A DNA stretch of 46,927 bases from Acidimicrobiia bacterium (GTDB lineage: Bacteria > Actinomycetota > Acidimicrobiia > Acidimicrobiales > Aldehydirespiratoraceae), in contig JAJEDD010000036.1 in assembly GCA_022821685.1 (NCBI GenBank), positions 1-46,927 on the forward strand, written 5' to 3'. Of this stretch, positions 1-7,876 are shown one piece after another (the stretch's first letter is position 1; each line of letters starts with the position of its first letter). Position numbers and translations under genes: made by a program. The notes under the pieces are model-generated. The model did not search any database. It was given only the letters and a program-made list of their open reading frames with translations, and was not told the DNA's origin.

Positions 1-123
1 GGTGAGAGCCAGTCGCGTCGCATCGGGGTCTTTCCCGCTCTTGTTCGCTGCGCTCACGGGCCGCTCGGGCCACGGCCTCGCCCGTATGGGCCGGAATCGC
101 TCGCCTATTCGCTCGGCCTCTTA
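1..123 (+). repeat. dispersed intergenic repeat, copy 1
   Basis: This block aligns along its whole length with 11817-11939 (same orientation) and, with an internal deletion, with 7074-7165 (opposite orientation). The shared core is about 45 bp, including TTCGCTGCGCTCACGGGCCG (40-59 in core position). The right end reads GCTCGGCCTCTTA. The left end is cut by the window edge. It lies just downstream of the cysteine desulfurase, which is read on the other strand. I see no gene in 1-222. Confidence 0.8.
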
Positions 124-222
124 GTTTTCCGGCTCGGGTGAGCATGGCGAAGACGCTACATCACGGGTATGACAGCGGCCTGGGTCCCTCGGTGCTCGCG
201 CTCCCACACAGGGCGGTTCGGC

Positions 223-1368
223 TCAAACGAGGGAGCGGACTCGCTCGACTGCGGCGGCGGCGCTCTGCACGGCAGTGTCGACCTCGGACGCGGTGGTGAA
301 GCGGCCGAGGCTGAAGCGCACCGACTCGAAGGCGGCCTCATGGGACAGGCCCATGGCCAGCAGGACTGCCGACGGCTCGATCGATCCCGTGCTGCAGGCG
401 CTGCCGATGGAGACCGCGACCGGATCCATGTTGGCCATGACCGCCTCGGCGTCGGCGCCCGCAAACCGCAGGTTGGCCGTGTTGGGCAGCCGCCTCGCGG
501 TGTCGCCGTTCTGGCTCACACCCTCGACCCGGGCCTCGAGTTCCGCCACCAGACGGTCGCGCAGAACCCCCACCCGGGCCGATTCGGACTCCCGCTCGTC
601 CAGCGCCAGGCGGGCCGCGGCCCCCAGGCCGACGATGCCGGCCACGTTGAGCGACCCCGAGCGCAGGCCCCGCTCGTGGCCGCCGCCGTGCAGCAGCGGC
701 TCCAGCCGCCCCAGCGCTTGGCGCGTGCCGACCAGCGCCCCCGTCCCGCCGGGCCCGCAGATCTTGTGCCCGCTCATCGACACCAGATCGACCCCCGCCG
801 CGGCCATGTCGAACGGCAGCCGCCCCACCAGCTGCGTGGCGTCGCAGTGCAGCAGCGCCCCGGCCGAATGCACCCGCTCGGCGATCTCTGCCACCGGGTT
901 GAGCACGCCCGTCTCACTGTTGGCCGCCATGACCGACACAACCGCCACATCGTCGCCGACCAGCTGCTCCATCGCGGCCGGCTCCACGAAGCCTCCCGAG
1001 GTCACCTCGATCACGTCGAGCTTCACCAGGCCGCGCTCGGCCAGCCACCGAGCCGGGCGCGCCACCGAAGCGTGCTCCACCGCCGAAACCAGCATCCGCC
1101 GCCTGCCCTCGGCGGCTTCGGCCGCGCCTCGCAGAGCCAGGTTGTTGGCCTCGGTCGCGCCCGAAGTGAACACCACTCCCGACGCTCGTCCTCCCACCAG
1201 GGCGGCCACCTGTCCGCGGGCATCGTCCACCGCGGCAGCCTGCCGCCTCCCGAAGCGATGCACCGACGAGGCGTTGCCGACCGAGCCGGTCAGAATCGGC
1301 ATCATCGCCTCGTCCACCCGCGGATCGAGCGGCGCCGAGGCGTTGTAGTCGAGGTACACCTCGTTCAT
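223..1368 (-). CDS. cysteine desulfurase (NifS/IscS family, class V aminotransferase)
   Basis: PLP enzyme that takes sulfur from L-cysteine to form a persulfide for Fe-S clusters or tRNA thiolation. The 381-aa protein begins MNEVYLDYNASAP, the usual family start, so I chose the ATG at 1368 and not the longer open frame. The PLP lysine is in MSGHKICGPGG and the catalytic cysteine in SIGSACSTGS. ATEANN near residue 70 is the cofactor-binding motif. Length matches IscS-like enzymes of actinobacteria, where the gene often precedes mnmA; that neighbour would lie off the left edge. No scaffold or regulator gene adjoins it, so the choice between Fe-S and tRNA sulfur cannot be made here. Confidence 0.93.
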   Translation of the reverse strand: MNEVYLDYNASAPLDPRVDEAMMPILTGSVGNASSVHRFGRRQAAAVDDARGQVAALVGGRASGVVFTSGATEANNLALRGAAEAAEGRRRMLVSAVEHASVARPARWLAERGLVKLDVIEVTSGGFVEPAAMEQLVGDDVAVVSVMAANSETGVLNPVAEIAERVHSAGALLHCDATQLVGRLPFDMAAAGVDLVSMSGHKICGPGGTGALVGTRQALGRLEPLLHGGGHERGLRSGSLNVAGIVGLGAAARLALDERESESARVGVLRDRLVAELEARVEGVSQNGDTARRLPNTANLRFAGADAEAVMANMDPVAVSIGSACSTGSIEPSAVLLAMGLSHEAAFESVRFSLGRFTTASEVDTAVQSAAAAVERVRSLV

Positions 1369-1493
1369 AGCGTCCCGCCCGCATCTTTCGGCACTGCCGC
1401 CGAAGCTACCGCGGTCGCCAGGGCGGGAAGCGGAGGATCGCACAAGTCGCGTGTTGCCGACATTGGATTTGATCTCCTCATCGCAAATTTCAG

Positions 1494-1524
1494 TTGACGG
1501 TCTGTGGTCTTGATGTGATACGGT
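1494..1524 (+). promoter_or_regulatory. putative sigma70-type promoter of the coiled-coil gene
   Basis: TTGACG at 1494-1499 and TACGGT at 1519-1524 are separated by 19 bp, the same layout as at 14205-14235 and 31191-31221. It would give a leader of about 95 nt before the ATG at 1627. No experiment supports it; it is a sequence match only. Confidence 0.45.
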
Positions 1525-1534
1525 CGTTGTCCTT

Positions 1535-1564
1535 CCGCCTGTCGGCCTCCGGGCTGACAGGCGG
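1535..1564 (+). promoter_or_regulatory. strong hairpin in the 5' leader
   Basis: CCGCCTGTC (1535-1543) pairs perfectly with GACAGGCGG (1556-1564), and the inner GGCC/GGCT extends the stem to about 13 bp around a TCCG loop. There is no T run, so it does not look like a classic terminator. It lies between the promoter at 1494-1524 and the start at 1627 and could be an attenuator, an mRNA stabiliser or a protein-binding palindrome. Confidence 0.5.
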
Positions 1565-1626
1565 ACTCGGAGCAGCCCTCGCGGTCGCCCCCAGCCGATC
1601 AACCCCGAACGGACGGAGGTCCCGTG

Positions 1627-2112
1627 ATGGTCGCAACCCAAGCACAGCGCGCCGCGCTATACAACCGCCTGGTGGACTCGATGGGCGAAGAAGCCGCCGA
1701 CACCCTGATGGATCAGCTCCCGCCCGGCGGGTGGGATCAGATGGCCACCAAAGACGACCTCGCCGGGCTCGAGCAGCGCCTCCTGGCAAGCAATGCCGAG
1801 TTGAGGGCTGAGATGCGGGAGAGCAATGCTGCATTGAGGGCTGAGTTGAGGGAGAGCAATGCCGAGTTGAGGGCCGAGTTGAGGGAGAGCAATGCCGAGT
1901 TGAGGGCTGAGATGAGGGAGAGCAATGCCGAGTTGAAGTCGAGCTACGCCGAGTTGAAGGCGGCTATGCAGGAGGGCTTCGCCGAGGCCGCCAAGGAGCG
2001 GGCCGAGATCATCAGGAGCCAGGCCAGGCAGCTCTATGTGGTGGTCACGACCATCGTCGCGGCCACCGTCTCCATCTGGATCGCCCTCTTCACCAGCGCC
2101 GGCCCCGGATAG
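1627..2112 (+). CDS. coiled-coil protein with C-terminal membrane anchor, function unknown
   Basis: 161 aa. Residues about 1-45 are globular. Residues about 53-118 are a long charged coiled coil built from an 11-residue repeat (consensus ESNAELRAELR). Residues about 135-155 form one hydrophobic segment (LYVVVTTIVAATVSIWIALF) that should anchor it in the membrane. The overall plan resembles DUF1640/CCDC90-like tail-anchored coiled-coil proteins, but I do not recognise a specific family. GGAGG at about 1615-1619 lies 7 nt before ATG 1627; a GTG at 1624 is an alternative start. It is convergent with, and 6 bp from, the next gene. Confidence 0.75.
   Translation: MVATQAQRAALYNRLVDSMGEEAADTLMDQLPPGGWDQMATKDDLAGLEQRLLASNAELRAEMRESNAALRAELRESNAELRAELRESNAELRAEMRESNAELKSSYAELKAAMQEGFAEAAKERAEIIRSQARQLYVVVTTIVAATVSIWIALFTSAGPG
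1786..1950 (+). repeat. 33-bp tandem repeat, about 5 units, in the coiled-coil gene
   Basis: Units start at 1786, 1819, 1852, 1885 and 1918. Each is eleven codons beginning with the serine-asparagine pair AGCAATGC and ending GAG(A/T)TGAGG. Units 2-4 are nearly identical at DNA level, which points to recent slippage. In protein it is a hendecad coiled-coil period. Confidence 0.9.
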
Positions 2113-2118
2113 ACCGGG

Positions 2119-3201
2119 CTAGTCGCGGGCCGGTTCCTCCAGGGGATCCAACTCCAGCGGAGCGGGCAGCGAGCCGAGGTCGACGAAGAGGCCTGAGGAC
2201 GGACTCTCGCCGGCCAGGGCATCGGCGGCCAGCAGCACCGCTGCCGCCGAATAGGTGGTGCACTCCTGATCGGGGTAGCTCACATTGGCGGGAAAGGCCC
2301 GACCGGTGAGGTAGCTGCCGTCGGGCTCGCGCAGGCGCTGGGCCCACTCGAACAGCTTCAGGGCCGCAGCCCGGTCGCCGACAGCCAGATAGGCCATGGC
2401 GCACTCGCAGGTCTCCGCGGTGGTCACCCAGTCCTGGTTGCTCACGCACAGCACGCCCTCACCCTCATGGACGAAGGCCCTGCGACCCAGCGCCAGCCGG
2501 GTCCGGGCCTCGAACCCGGTGAGCACCCCGGTGAGCACCGGGTAGTACCAGTCCATGGCGAAGCGGTCCTTGGGGGCGAACGCCTCATGGCCGAAGCGGC
2601 CGATGGTGTGGACCAGCCGGGCCAGGGCCAACTCCCAGCTGGGACGCTGCCGGCCCAACGCCCCGGCGACGGCCAGGCCGCATCGCAGGGAGTGGCTGAT
2701 CGACGACGACCCGGCGAGCAGGGCGAAGGGCCACGGCGTGCCGTCGGCGTGGCGGGCCCACAGGATCTCGCCCCGGGCCGTTTGCAGGCCGAGCACGAAG
2801 TCGAGGGCCCGCTGCACCACCGGCCACATCTCGGCGGTGAAGCCCGAGTCGCCGAAGCACAGCCAGTGATGCCACACGCCGGTGGCTATGTAGGCGATGG
2901 TGTTGGCGTCGAGCTTGTCCTGATCGACGCCGTCGGCGGAGTAGTACTGGTGCCAGGATCCGTCGGGCCGCTGAATGCGGGCCAGCCAGCGGTAGGCGGC
3001 CTCGGCCTCCCGTCGGCGCCCGGCCACCGCCAGCGCCATAGCCGCCTCGATGTGGTTCCAGGGATCGGCGACCCCGCCGTCGAAGCGCGGGATCATGCCG
3101 CTGGGAAGCTGGCTGGCCGCGATCGTGGCCGCGGTGCGGTCGGCGCCGGCCCCCGACAGCAGTCCCGCCACCGACGGCGTGCCCCGTGGATCAGGCGGCA
3201 C
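2119..3201 (-). CDS. prenyltransferase/six-hairpin alpha,alpha-toroid family protein
   Basis: 360 aa. The repeated hydrophobic helices with Gly-rich and aromatic motifs (RPDGSWHQYY, TIAYIATGVWHHWL, REPDGSYLTG) are typical of the alpha/alpha-toroid fold found in prenyltransferase beta/squalene-cyclase-like proteins and six-hairpin glycosidases. No CaaX-type zinc site or cyclase DxDD is evident, so the reaction is unknown. It is the last gene of a minus-strand operon with a methyltransferase (11-nt overlap at its GTG start) and a GT4 glycosyltransferase. That set recurs in actinobacteria and suggests envelope lipid or glycolipid modification (inference). Confidence 0.7.
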   Translation of the reverse strand: MPPDPRGTPSVAGLLSGAGADRTAATIAASQLPSGMIPRFDGGVADPWNHIEAAMALAVAGRRREAEAAYRWLARIQRPDGSWHQYYSADGVDQDKLDANTIAYIATGVWHHWLCFGDSGFTAEMWPVVQRALDFVLGLQTARGEILWARHADGTPWPFALLAGSSSISHSLRCGLAVAGALGRQRPSWELALARLVHTIGRFGHEAFAPKDRFAMDWYYPVLTGVLTGFEARTRLALGRRAFVHEGEGVLCVSNQDWVTTAETCECAMAYLAVGDRAAALKLFEWAQRLREPDGSYLTGRAFPANVSYPDQECTTYSAAAVLLAADALAGESPSSGLFVDLGSLPAPLELDPLEEPARD

Positions 3202-3970
3202 GGGTCGACTCCACCGACGCGTTCACCCGAGCGGCAGCCAGCACCGGCTCGGGCTTGTCGGCGTACACGACGAGGCTCTTGCCCAGCAGCGGGTTGAGCA
3301 GACGCTCCGCGGCGGCGGTCACGACCGGCTGCGCGGTGATGTCCCACTCGAGCAGGCGGTGGTAGGCGCCGACCAGCCGGTTCTCGTCCACCTCGCGGCC
3401 AGGTCCCACCGCGCACCGCAGCCACCAGTAGGGCGTGTGCAGGGCGTGGGCCCGATGCCGGCCACCGGGCCGCAGGCCGGCGCCGGCCAGCTTGCGCCGC
3501 ACATCGCTCAGCCGGTAGATGCGCACATGGCCGTCGGGGACCGCGGGGGCGTGGTAGTCGCTCGAAAGCTTCCAGCACACCGTCTCCGACAGCCACGCCG
3601 GGACGGTCACCGCCAGGCGTCCGCCGGGGCGCAGCACCCGGGCCAACTCGGCGAAGGCCGATTCGTCGTCGGTGACGTGCTCGAGCACCTCCGACGCGAT
3701 CACCCGGTCGAAGGAGTGGTCGCCGAACGGCAGTTCCACCGCATCGCCCTGAACCTGTGCGGCCATCACCGACTCGGCCACCTCGCCCTCGACCGCCAAC
3801 AGCCGGGCCAGGTTGCGCACCCGCTCCACCTCGGGGCGGGCCAGATCGCAGGCCACCACCTCACCGCCCCTCTTGAGCGCCTCATAGGAATGGCGTCCGA
3901 AGCCGCAGCCCAAGTCCAGCAGGCGCTCGCCGGCCCGCAGGTCGAGACGGTCGTAGTCGACGGTGAGCAT
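3191..3970 (-). CDS. class I SAM-dependent methyltransferase
   Basis: 259 aa. SAM-binding motif I is LLDLGCGFGRHSYE near residue 20. The acidic motif II (VVACDLARPE), the FDRVIASEVLEHV segment and LRPGGRLAVTVP follow in the normal Methyltransf_11 order. The longer open frame starts inside the upstream gene; I chose ATG 3970 because it overlaps the glycosyltransferase stop as TGATG, which favours translational coupling. Substrate unknown; the context (glycosyltransferase, toroid protein, Lnt) suggests a small lipid or sugar acceptor at the membrane. Confidence 0.88.
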   Translation of the reverse strand: MLTVDYDRLDLRAGERLLDLGCGFGRHSYEALKRGGEVVACDLARPEVERVRNLARLLAVEGEVAESVMAAQVQGDAVELPFGDHSFDRVIASEVLEHVTDDESAFAELARVLRPGGRLAVTVPAWLSETVCWKLSSDYHAPAVPDGHVRIYRLSDVRRKLAGAGLRPGGRHRAHALHTPYWWLRCAVGPGREVDENRLVGAYHRLLEWDITAQPVVTAAAERLLNPLLGKSLVVYADKPEPVLAAARVNASVESTRAA

Positions 3971-5508
3971 CAGCCGGTTGCCGGGCCCGCGCCGGCGCGG
4001 CCGGTTCGCTCTGAGGCTGTCGCGCTTGACGGGTCGCTCCAGCGCCGATTCCGGCGGTGATCGTCGGCGCGGCGGGTCCGCTCTGAGGCGGCTGCTCGCG
4101 ACCGCCGCACGCGGGCCGACTCCTCCAGCACGGCCCGGTACTGCTCCACGGTGCGCTCCGCAGTGTGGCGCCAAGACCATTGGCTGACCACCCGCTGGCG
4201 GCCGGCCCGCCCCACCCGGGCCCGGCCGTCGGGATCGTCGAGCGCGTCACCGAGCACGGCGGCCAGGGCCCCGGCGTCGCCGGGCTCGGTCAACAAGCAC
4301 GTCTCGCCGTGAGTGCCGGCCACCTCGGGAAGCGCACCGCCGGTGGTGGCCACCAGCGGCACCCCGCACGACATGGCCTCGATGGCCGGCAGCGAGAACC
4401 CCTCGTACAGCGAAGGCACCACGGCCAGCTCGGCCTCGGCGTACAGCTCCACGATGCGGCGGTCCGACACCCCCGACACGAACGTCACCGCGTCGGCCAG
4501 GCCCAGCTCGGAGATGGCCCGGCTGGCTGCGGAGCCGCTCTTGGCCCTGCCGATGATGGTCAGGTCCACCTGGCGCTCGGTGCGCAGCTTGGCCACCGCC
4601 TCCAGCAGGAAGCTGAGCCCCTTCATGGCCACGTCGGCGCTGGCGGTGGTGATCAGCCGGCCCGGAACTCGGGCGATCTCGGGCATCGGCGCGAACATCT
4701 CCGGGTCGACGCCCACGGGCACCACGTGGATGCGCTCCGGCGCCACCCCGTGGTCTGCGGCGATGTCGCGCTTGGACGACTCCGACACGGTCAGCACCCT
4801 GGGCAGCCGCTTGGCCACCTGGGTCTGCATCTTGGTGAACGCATACCAGCGGCGCTTGCCGATCTGGTCGCGCCATGTGCGGGCGTGGGCCAGCTCCAGG
4901 CGGCGGTCCACGGTGATCGGGTGGTGGATCGTCTCCAGCAGCGGCCAGCCCTGCTTGTGCATGGCCAAGATTCCCCAGCCGAGGGTCTGGTTGTCGTGCA
5001 CCAGGTCGAAGTGCGCCCGGCGGGTGCGCAGATGGCGCCAGGCCCGCAGGCTGAAGGCCATGGGCTCGCTGAAGTTGCCGGTCACGAACGAGACGTGCTC
5101 GGCGATGTCGATCCAGTCGTTCAGCTCCCAGGCTCGGGGCTTGCGCATGGGATGGGGCGGGGCCCAGATGTCGAGCCCGCCCAGCTTCACCAGCGGCATC
5201 CGCTCGTCGAGTTCGGGGTAGGGGGGACCGCCGAGCACCACCACCCGGTGGCCCAGGTCGGTGAGCGCGGCCGACAGCCGGCTGACATACACGCCCTGCC
5301 CGCCGACATGGGGCTTGCCCCGATACGACAGCATCGCCACCCGCAGGGGTGCATCCGGGTCTGTCCGAAGGGGAACATCAGGGTCCGAGAGAGCATCTGG
5401 GCCTGCCCGCGGGAGCGCATCGGGGCCTGCGTGAGCATCCAGGTCTTCCCGCAGGGGCGCATCCGGATGCACTGGCTGGGGCGCATCCGCCTGGTGGGGT
5501 TCGGTCAT
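3970..5508 (-). CDS. GT4-family glycosyltransferase with repeat-expanded ends
   Basis: 512 aa, about 100 longer than the core family. Core domain: RVAMLSYRGKPHVGGQGVY (sugar-acceptor loop) near residue 55, HVVPVGVDPEMF, and the donor-binding EX7E motif in YEGFSLPAIEAMSCGVPLVAT. It should transfer a nucleotide-activated sugar to a lipid or glycan on the cytoplasmic face. The first ~55 residues are degenerate copies of a DPDAPLR-like unit, and the last ~45 residues are an Arg/Ser-rich tail containing a 24-codon duplication. Both additions touch operon junctions. ATG 5508 overlaps the Lnt stop as ATGA. Confidence 0.9.
   Translation of the reverse strand: MTEPHQADAPQPVHPDAPLREDLDAHAGPDALPRAGPDALSDPDVPLRTDPDAPLRVAMLSYRGKPHVGGQGVYVSRLSAALTDLGHRVVVLGGPPYPELDERMPLVKLGGLDIWAPPHPMRKPRAWELNDWIDIAEHVSFVTGNFSEPMAFSLRAWRHLRTRRAHFDLVHDNQTLGWGILAMHKQGWPLLETIHHPITVDRRLELAHARTWRDQIGKRRWYAFTKMQTQVAKRLPRVLTVSESSKRDIAADHGVAPERIHVVPVGVDPEMFAPMPEIARVPGRLITTASADVAMKGLSFLLEAVAKLRTERQVDLTIIGRAKSGSAASRAISELGLADAVTFVSGVSDRRIVELYAEAELAVVPSLYEGFSLPAIEAMSCGVPLVATTGGALPEVAGTHGETCLLTEPGDAGALAAVLGDALDDPDGRARVGRAGRQRVVSQWSWRHTAERTVEQYRAVLEESARVRRSRAAASERTRRADDHRRNRRWSDPSSATASERTGRAGAGPATG
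3995..4092 (-). repeat. 72-bp in-frame duplication at the 3' end of the GT4 gene
   Basis: The block ending CGCTCTGAGG recurs at 4007-4016 and 4079-4088, a period of exactly 72 bp (24 codons). Surrounding bases (GGCGCGGC(C/G)GGT(T/C)CGCTCTGAGG) match too. It encodes ASERT(R/G)RA twice in the protein tail, right before the overlap with the methyltransferase. Confidence 0.75.
5341..5493 (-). repeat. degenerate tandem repeats in the first codons of the GT4 gene
   Basis: Six or seven units of about 20-30 bp, consensus on the plus strand GCAGGGGYGCATCCGGGYCTG, fill the stretch between the start codon and the first conserved residue of the GT4 domain. They encode the Pro/Asp/Ala-rich head of the enzyme and are specific to this copy of the family as far as I can tell. 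Confidence 0.65.
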
Positions 5509-7073
5509 CGACTGCGTCTATCCGCCCGGCCTCTGGATCTGGTCAACACCCGGCCGAGACCGAGCGCCAGCGAGAGCGTCAGCACCGAGGCGACAGCCAC
5601 AGGCCATACCCCCAACCGGACCGCGAGCGTATCGCCCCGGCGCAGCTCAACCGTCGTCTGGACCACCCTGCTCTCGGAGACGCCGGTGCGCTCGATCACA
5701 TCGCCCTCCGGCGTGATGATCGCCGAGAATCCGGTGGGCGCGGCCTGCACCACCCACCGGTCGGTCTCGATGGCCCTTAGCCGGCTGGACGCGATCTGCT
5801 GGGACTGCACCACTGTCAGCCAGTAGCTGGAGCCGTTGGTGGGGTTGAGCAGCACCCGGCCGCCGCCGTCGCCCACCGCGTTGCGGGCGCGATGCTCGAA
5901 GAAGATCTCCCAGGAGATGGCCACCCCCAGCGGACCCAGCGGCGTGTCGAGCGCGGCGGTCTCGTCGGAGGATCCGGGCCTCACATCCCGGGCGGGCAGC
6001 TCGTCGCTGAAGCGCTCGGCGGTGGAGCGCAGCGGCACGTACTCGCCGAAGGGCACGAGCCGGACCTTGTCGTAGGTGTCGATCGGGGTGCCGGACGGGT
6101 CGTAGGCGGCTGCATAGTTGCGATTGGCCTCTCGGTCGGCGGTGCGCTCGAAGAACCCGACCACCAGCACCGCGTCGAGCTCGCGGGCCAGGTCCGACAG
6201 CGCGCTCCGGGCCTCGCTGTCGGTGAGCAGCGTCTGGTCGCAGCGGGCCGGCGTGACCGCAGCGTCTGAACTGGGATGGACCACATCCTCGGGCCACACC
6301 ACTAGATCAACCGGCTGAGACACCTGCTGGCGGGTGGTGCGGAGGTGGCGCTCGAACACGGCGCGCTGCTCGCACACGTCGGCTCGGGTGTTCTGGGGTC
6401 CGCCGCCCTGAACCGCGGCCACGATGATCCCGGCGTCCTCGTCGGGGACGCCCTCGATGTTGATCGGCTCGGAGCCGGGAGCGACGAACGCGGCCAGCCA
6501 GGCCGCCATCACCAAGCCCGCCCCCACCGCCGCCGGCCGGAGGCGGGCGGCCAGGATGGCGGCCAGCGTGACCCCGCCCGCCGCGGTCAGTGCGGTCAGC
6601 AGCAGCGGGCCACCGATTCGGGCCGCCGGTCCGAGCGGGCTGGACACCTGGGCCATGGCCATCGTCGCCAGCGGCACCCCGCCGAAGGGCCAGCTCCATC
6701 GCAGCAGCTCGGCCAGCGCCAACGCGGCCGGGAAGGCGGCCTGACGGCGGTGGTCGGACGGCACCACCGCTCCGGCCGCGGCGTGCATGGCCGCAAACCC
6801 GATCAGCGCCACCGGCCAGCCGATCAGCGTCAAGTCCGCCATCCAGACCGTGGCCGGGCCCAGCCAGGCGACGCTCACCAGAGCCGACAGACCCGCCCGG
6901 CGCCAGTGGCCGGCCCCAGCCAGCAGCTCGACCCAGAACGCCATCCCGACAATGCCCAGGGGCCAGAAGCCCCACGGCGGCAGCGAGGCGGCCAGCAGCA
7001 GCCCGGCCGCAACAGCCCGGATCCAGGGCCTCCCCAGAGCCAGCACGGATGCGCTCCCGCGGTCCGCCGTCAC
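5505..7073 (-). CDS. lnt: apolipoprotein N-acyltransferase-like protein, catalytic Cys replaced by Ser
   Basis: 522 aa, normal Lnt length. The N-terminal ~200 residues hold six or so membrane helices (e.g. AVAAGLLLAASLPPWGFWPL, the standard Lnt start). The periplasmic nitrilase domain follows: catalytic-base Glu in VVWPEDVV, catalytic Lys in YDKVRLVPFGEYVP, then GVAISWEIFFEHRA, where Lnt normally has Cys (ICYE/ICFE). One C-terminal helix follows. The enzyme adds the third acyl chain to lipoproteins. I chose GTG 7073: it fits the family start and abuts a TAGTG stop/start overlap with a short upstream ORF. With serine in place of the acyl-thioester cysteine, activity is uncertain. Confidence 0.85.
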   Translation of the reverse strand: MTADRGSASVLALGRPWIRAVAAGLLLAASLPPWGFWPLGIVGMAFWVELLAGAGHWRRAGLSALVSVAWLGPATVWMADLTLIGWPVALIGFAAMHAAAGAVVPSDHRRQAAFPAALALAELLRWSWPFGGVPLATMAMAQVSSPLGPAARIGGPLLLTALTAAGGVTLAAILAARLRPAAVGAGLVMAAWLAAFVAPGSEPINIEGVPDEDAGIIVAAVQGGGPQNTRADVCEQRAVFERHLRTTRQQVSQPVDLVVWPEDVVHPSSDAAVTPARCDQTLLTDSEARSALSDLARELDAVLVVGFFERTADREANRNYAAAYDPSGTPIDTYDKVRLVPFGEYVPLRSTAERFSDELPARDVRPGSSDETAALDTPLGPLGVAISWEIFFEHRARNAVGDGGGRVLLNPTNGSSYWLTVVQSQQIASSRLRAIETDRWVVQAAPTGFSAIITPEGDVIERTGVSESRVVQTTVELRRGDTLAVRLGVWPVAVASVLTLSLALGLGRVLTRSRGRADRRSR

Positions 7074-7165
7074 TAGAGGCCGAGCTTGTGTGGCCGTGGC
7101 CCGAGCGGCCCGTGAGCGCAGCGAACAGGAGCGGGCATGACCCCTCTCGGCTGGGTGGCGGTCAC
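7073..7165 (-). other. 30-codon coupled mini-ORF between the cyclase and lnt
   Basis: The cyclase stop is read as GTGA: GTG at 7165 starts a 30-codon frame whose TAG at 7075-7073 shares its G with the GTG of lnt. The ORF consists almost entirely of dispersed-repeat copy 3. Its first codons (VTATQPRG) resemble those of the mini-ORF at 9456 (VTAAQRRV). Whether the peptide is made is unknown; the overlaps suggest it could pass ribosomes from one gene to the next. Confidence 0.4.
7074..7165 (-). repeat. dispersed intergenic repeat, copy 3 (internally deleted)
   Basis: Reverse-complement copy of the repeat at 1-123 and 11817-11939. The terminal AGAGGCCGAGC and the core GGCCCGAGCGGCCCGTGAGC are kept, but about 30 bp between them are missing. 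It fills exactly the gap between the cyclase stop and the lnt start. Confidence 0.75.
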
Positions 7166-7818
7166 TCGTCGGCGAGCCCGAGGGGCAGGAGCCGATGCAC
7201 GCCCTCCACCGGTCCGACGCCCCGGATCTGCACGGTGACATCGCCGACGTTGGCCACCCAGTCGGGTAGATCGCGATCATCGGTGACGCTGTACATCTCG
7301 CCGGGCGGGGCGGCGGCACACAGCTTGGCGGCCAGGTTCACCGGCTCGCCCACGTAGTCGTCACCCTCGAAGAGCAGGGCCTCACCGGTGGCCGAGCCCA
7401 CCCGGATCTGCACGCCCCGGCTGGCGAAGTAGTGGATGAGGTGGGCCCCGAGCGCCAGTGCGGCGGCGGCGCTGGTGGACACCAGCATGACCCCGTCGCC
7501 CAGCCACTTCGCCACCCGCACTCCCCGCTTGGCGGCCACGCTTCGGGTGACTCGGCGAAACTCTCCCAGCATCGCCACCGCCTGATGGGGTCCGTGGGTG
7601 CGGGTGTAGCCGGTGAAGCCGCACAGGTCGGCGAAGCAGAACGTGCGGGTCACGCTGAGATGGCTGTCGCCCTCGGGCAGGTCGTCGGGATGGACGGTGA
7701 CCAGGGGCGCGCTGGCCTCGGCCCACTCCCGGGCCGGGCCGGTGTCGGGGGCGACGAGCGGCGCCAGCACCGGCGAGTCGTCGGGGTTGTGCGGGTTCAC
7801 AGGCTGTTCGCCCAGCAC
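7162..7818 (-). CDS. class III adenylate/guanylate cyclase-domain protein
   Basis: 218 aa from GTG 7818 (ATG 7938 and GTG 7800 are alternatives; 7938 would overlap hemY by 62 nt). A single cyclase homology domain: first metal Asp in FADLCGFTGYT, second in KWLGDGVM, then ATGEALLFEGDDYVGEPVNLAAK, the usual transition-state Asn/Arg region with Lys in the place of the common Arg. It would make cAMP or cGMP from ATP/GTP, or act as a degenerate sensor. No membrane segment is seen. It follows hemY on the same strand and precedes lnt through a coupled mini-ORF. Confidence 0.82.
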   Translation of the reverse strand: MLGEQPVNPHNPDDSPVLAPLVAPDTGPAREWAEASAPLVTVHPDDLPEGDSHLSVTRTFCFADLCGFTGYTRTHGPHQAVAMLGEFRRVTRSVAAKRGVRVAKWLGDGVMLVSTSAAAALALGAHLIHYFASRGVQIRVGSATGEALLFEGDDYVGEPVNLAAKLCAAAPPGEMYSVTDDRDLPDWVANVGDVTVQIRGVGPVEGVHRLLPLGLADE

Positions 7819-7876
7819 CGCGAGGGCGTCGATGGCTGCTGCCGCGTCGAGTCGGGGGTGCTCACAGGCCGTTCGT

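Noticed and set aside
223..1641. 472-aa version of cysteine desulfurase
   Set aside because: The first 91 residues have no family similarity and cover the promoter region of the divergent gene; MNEVYLDYN is the usual start.
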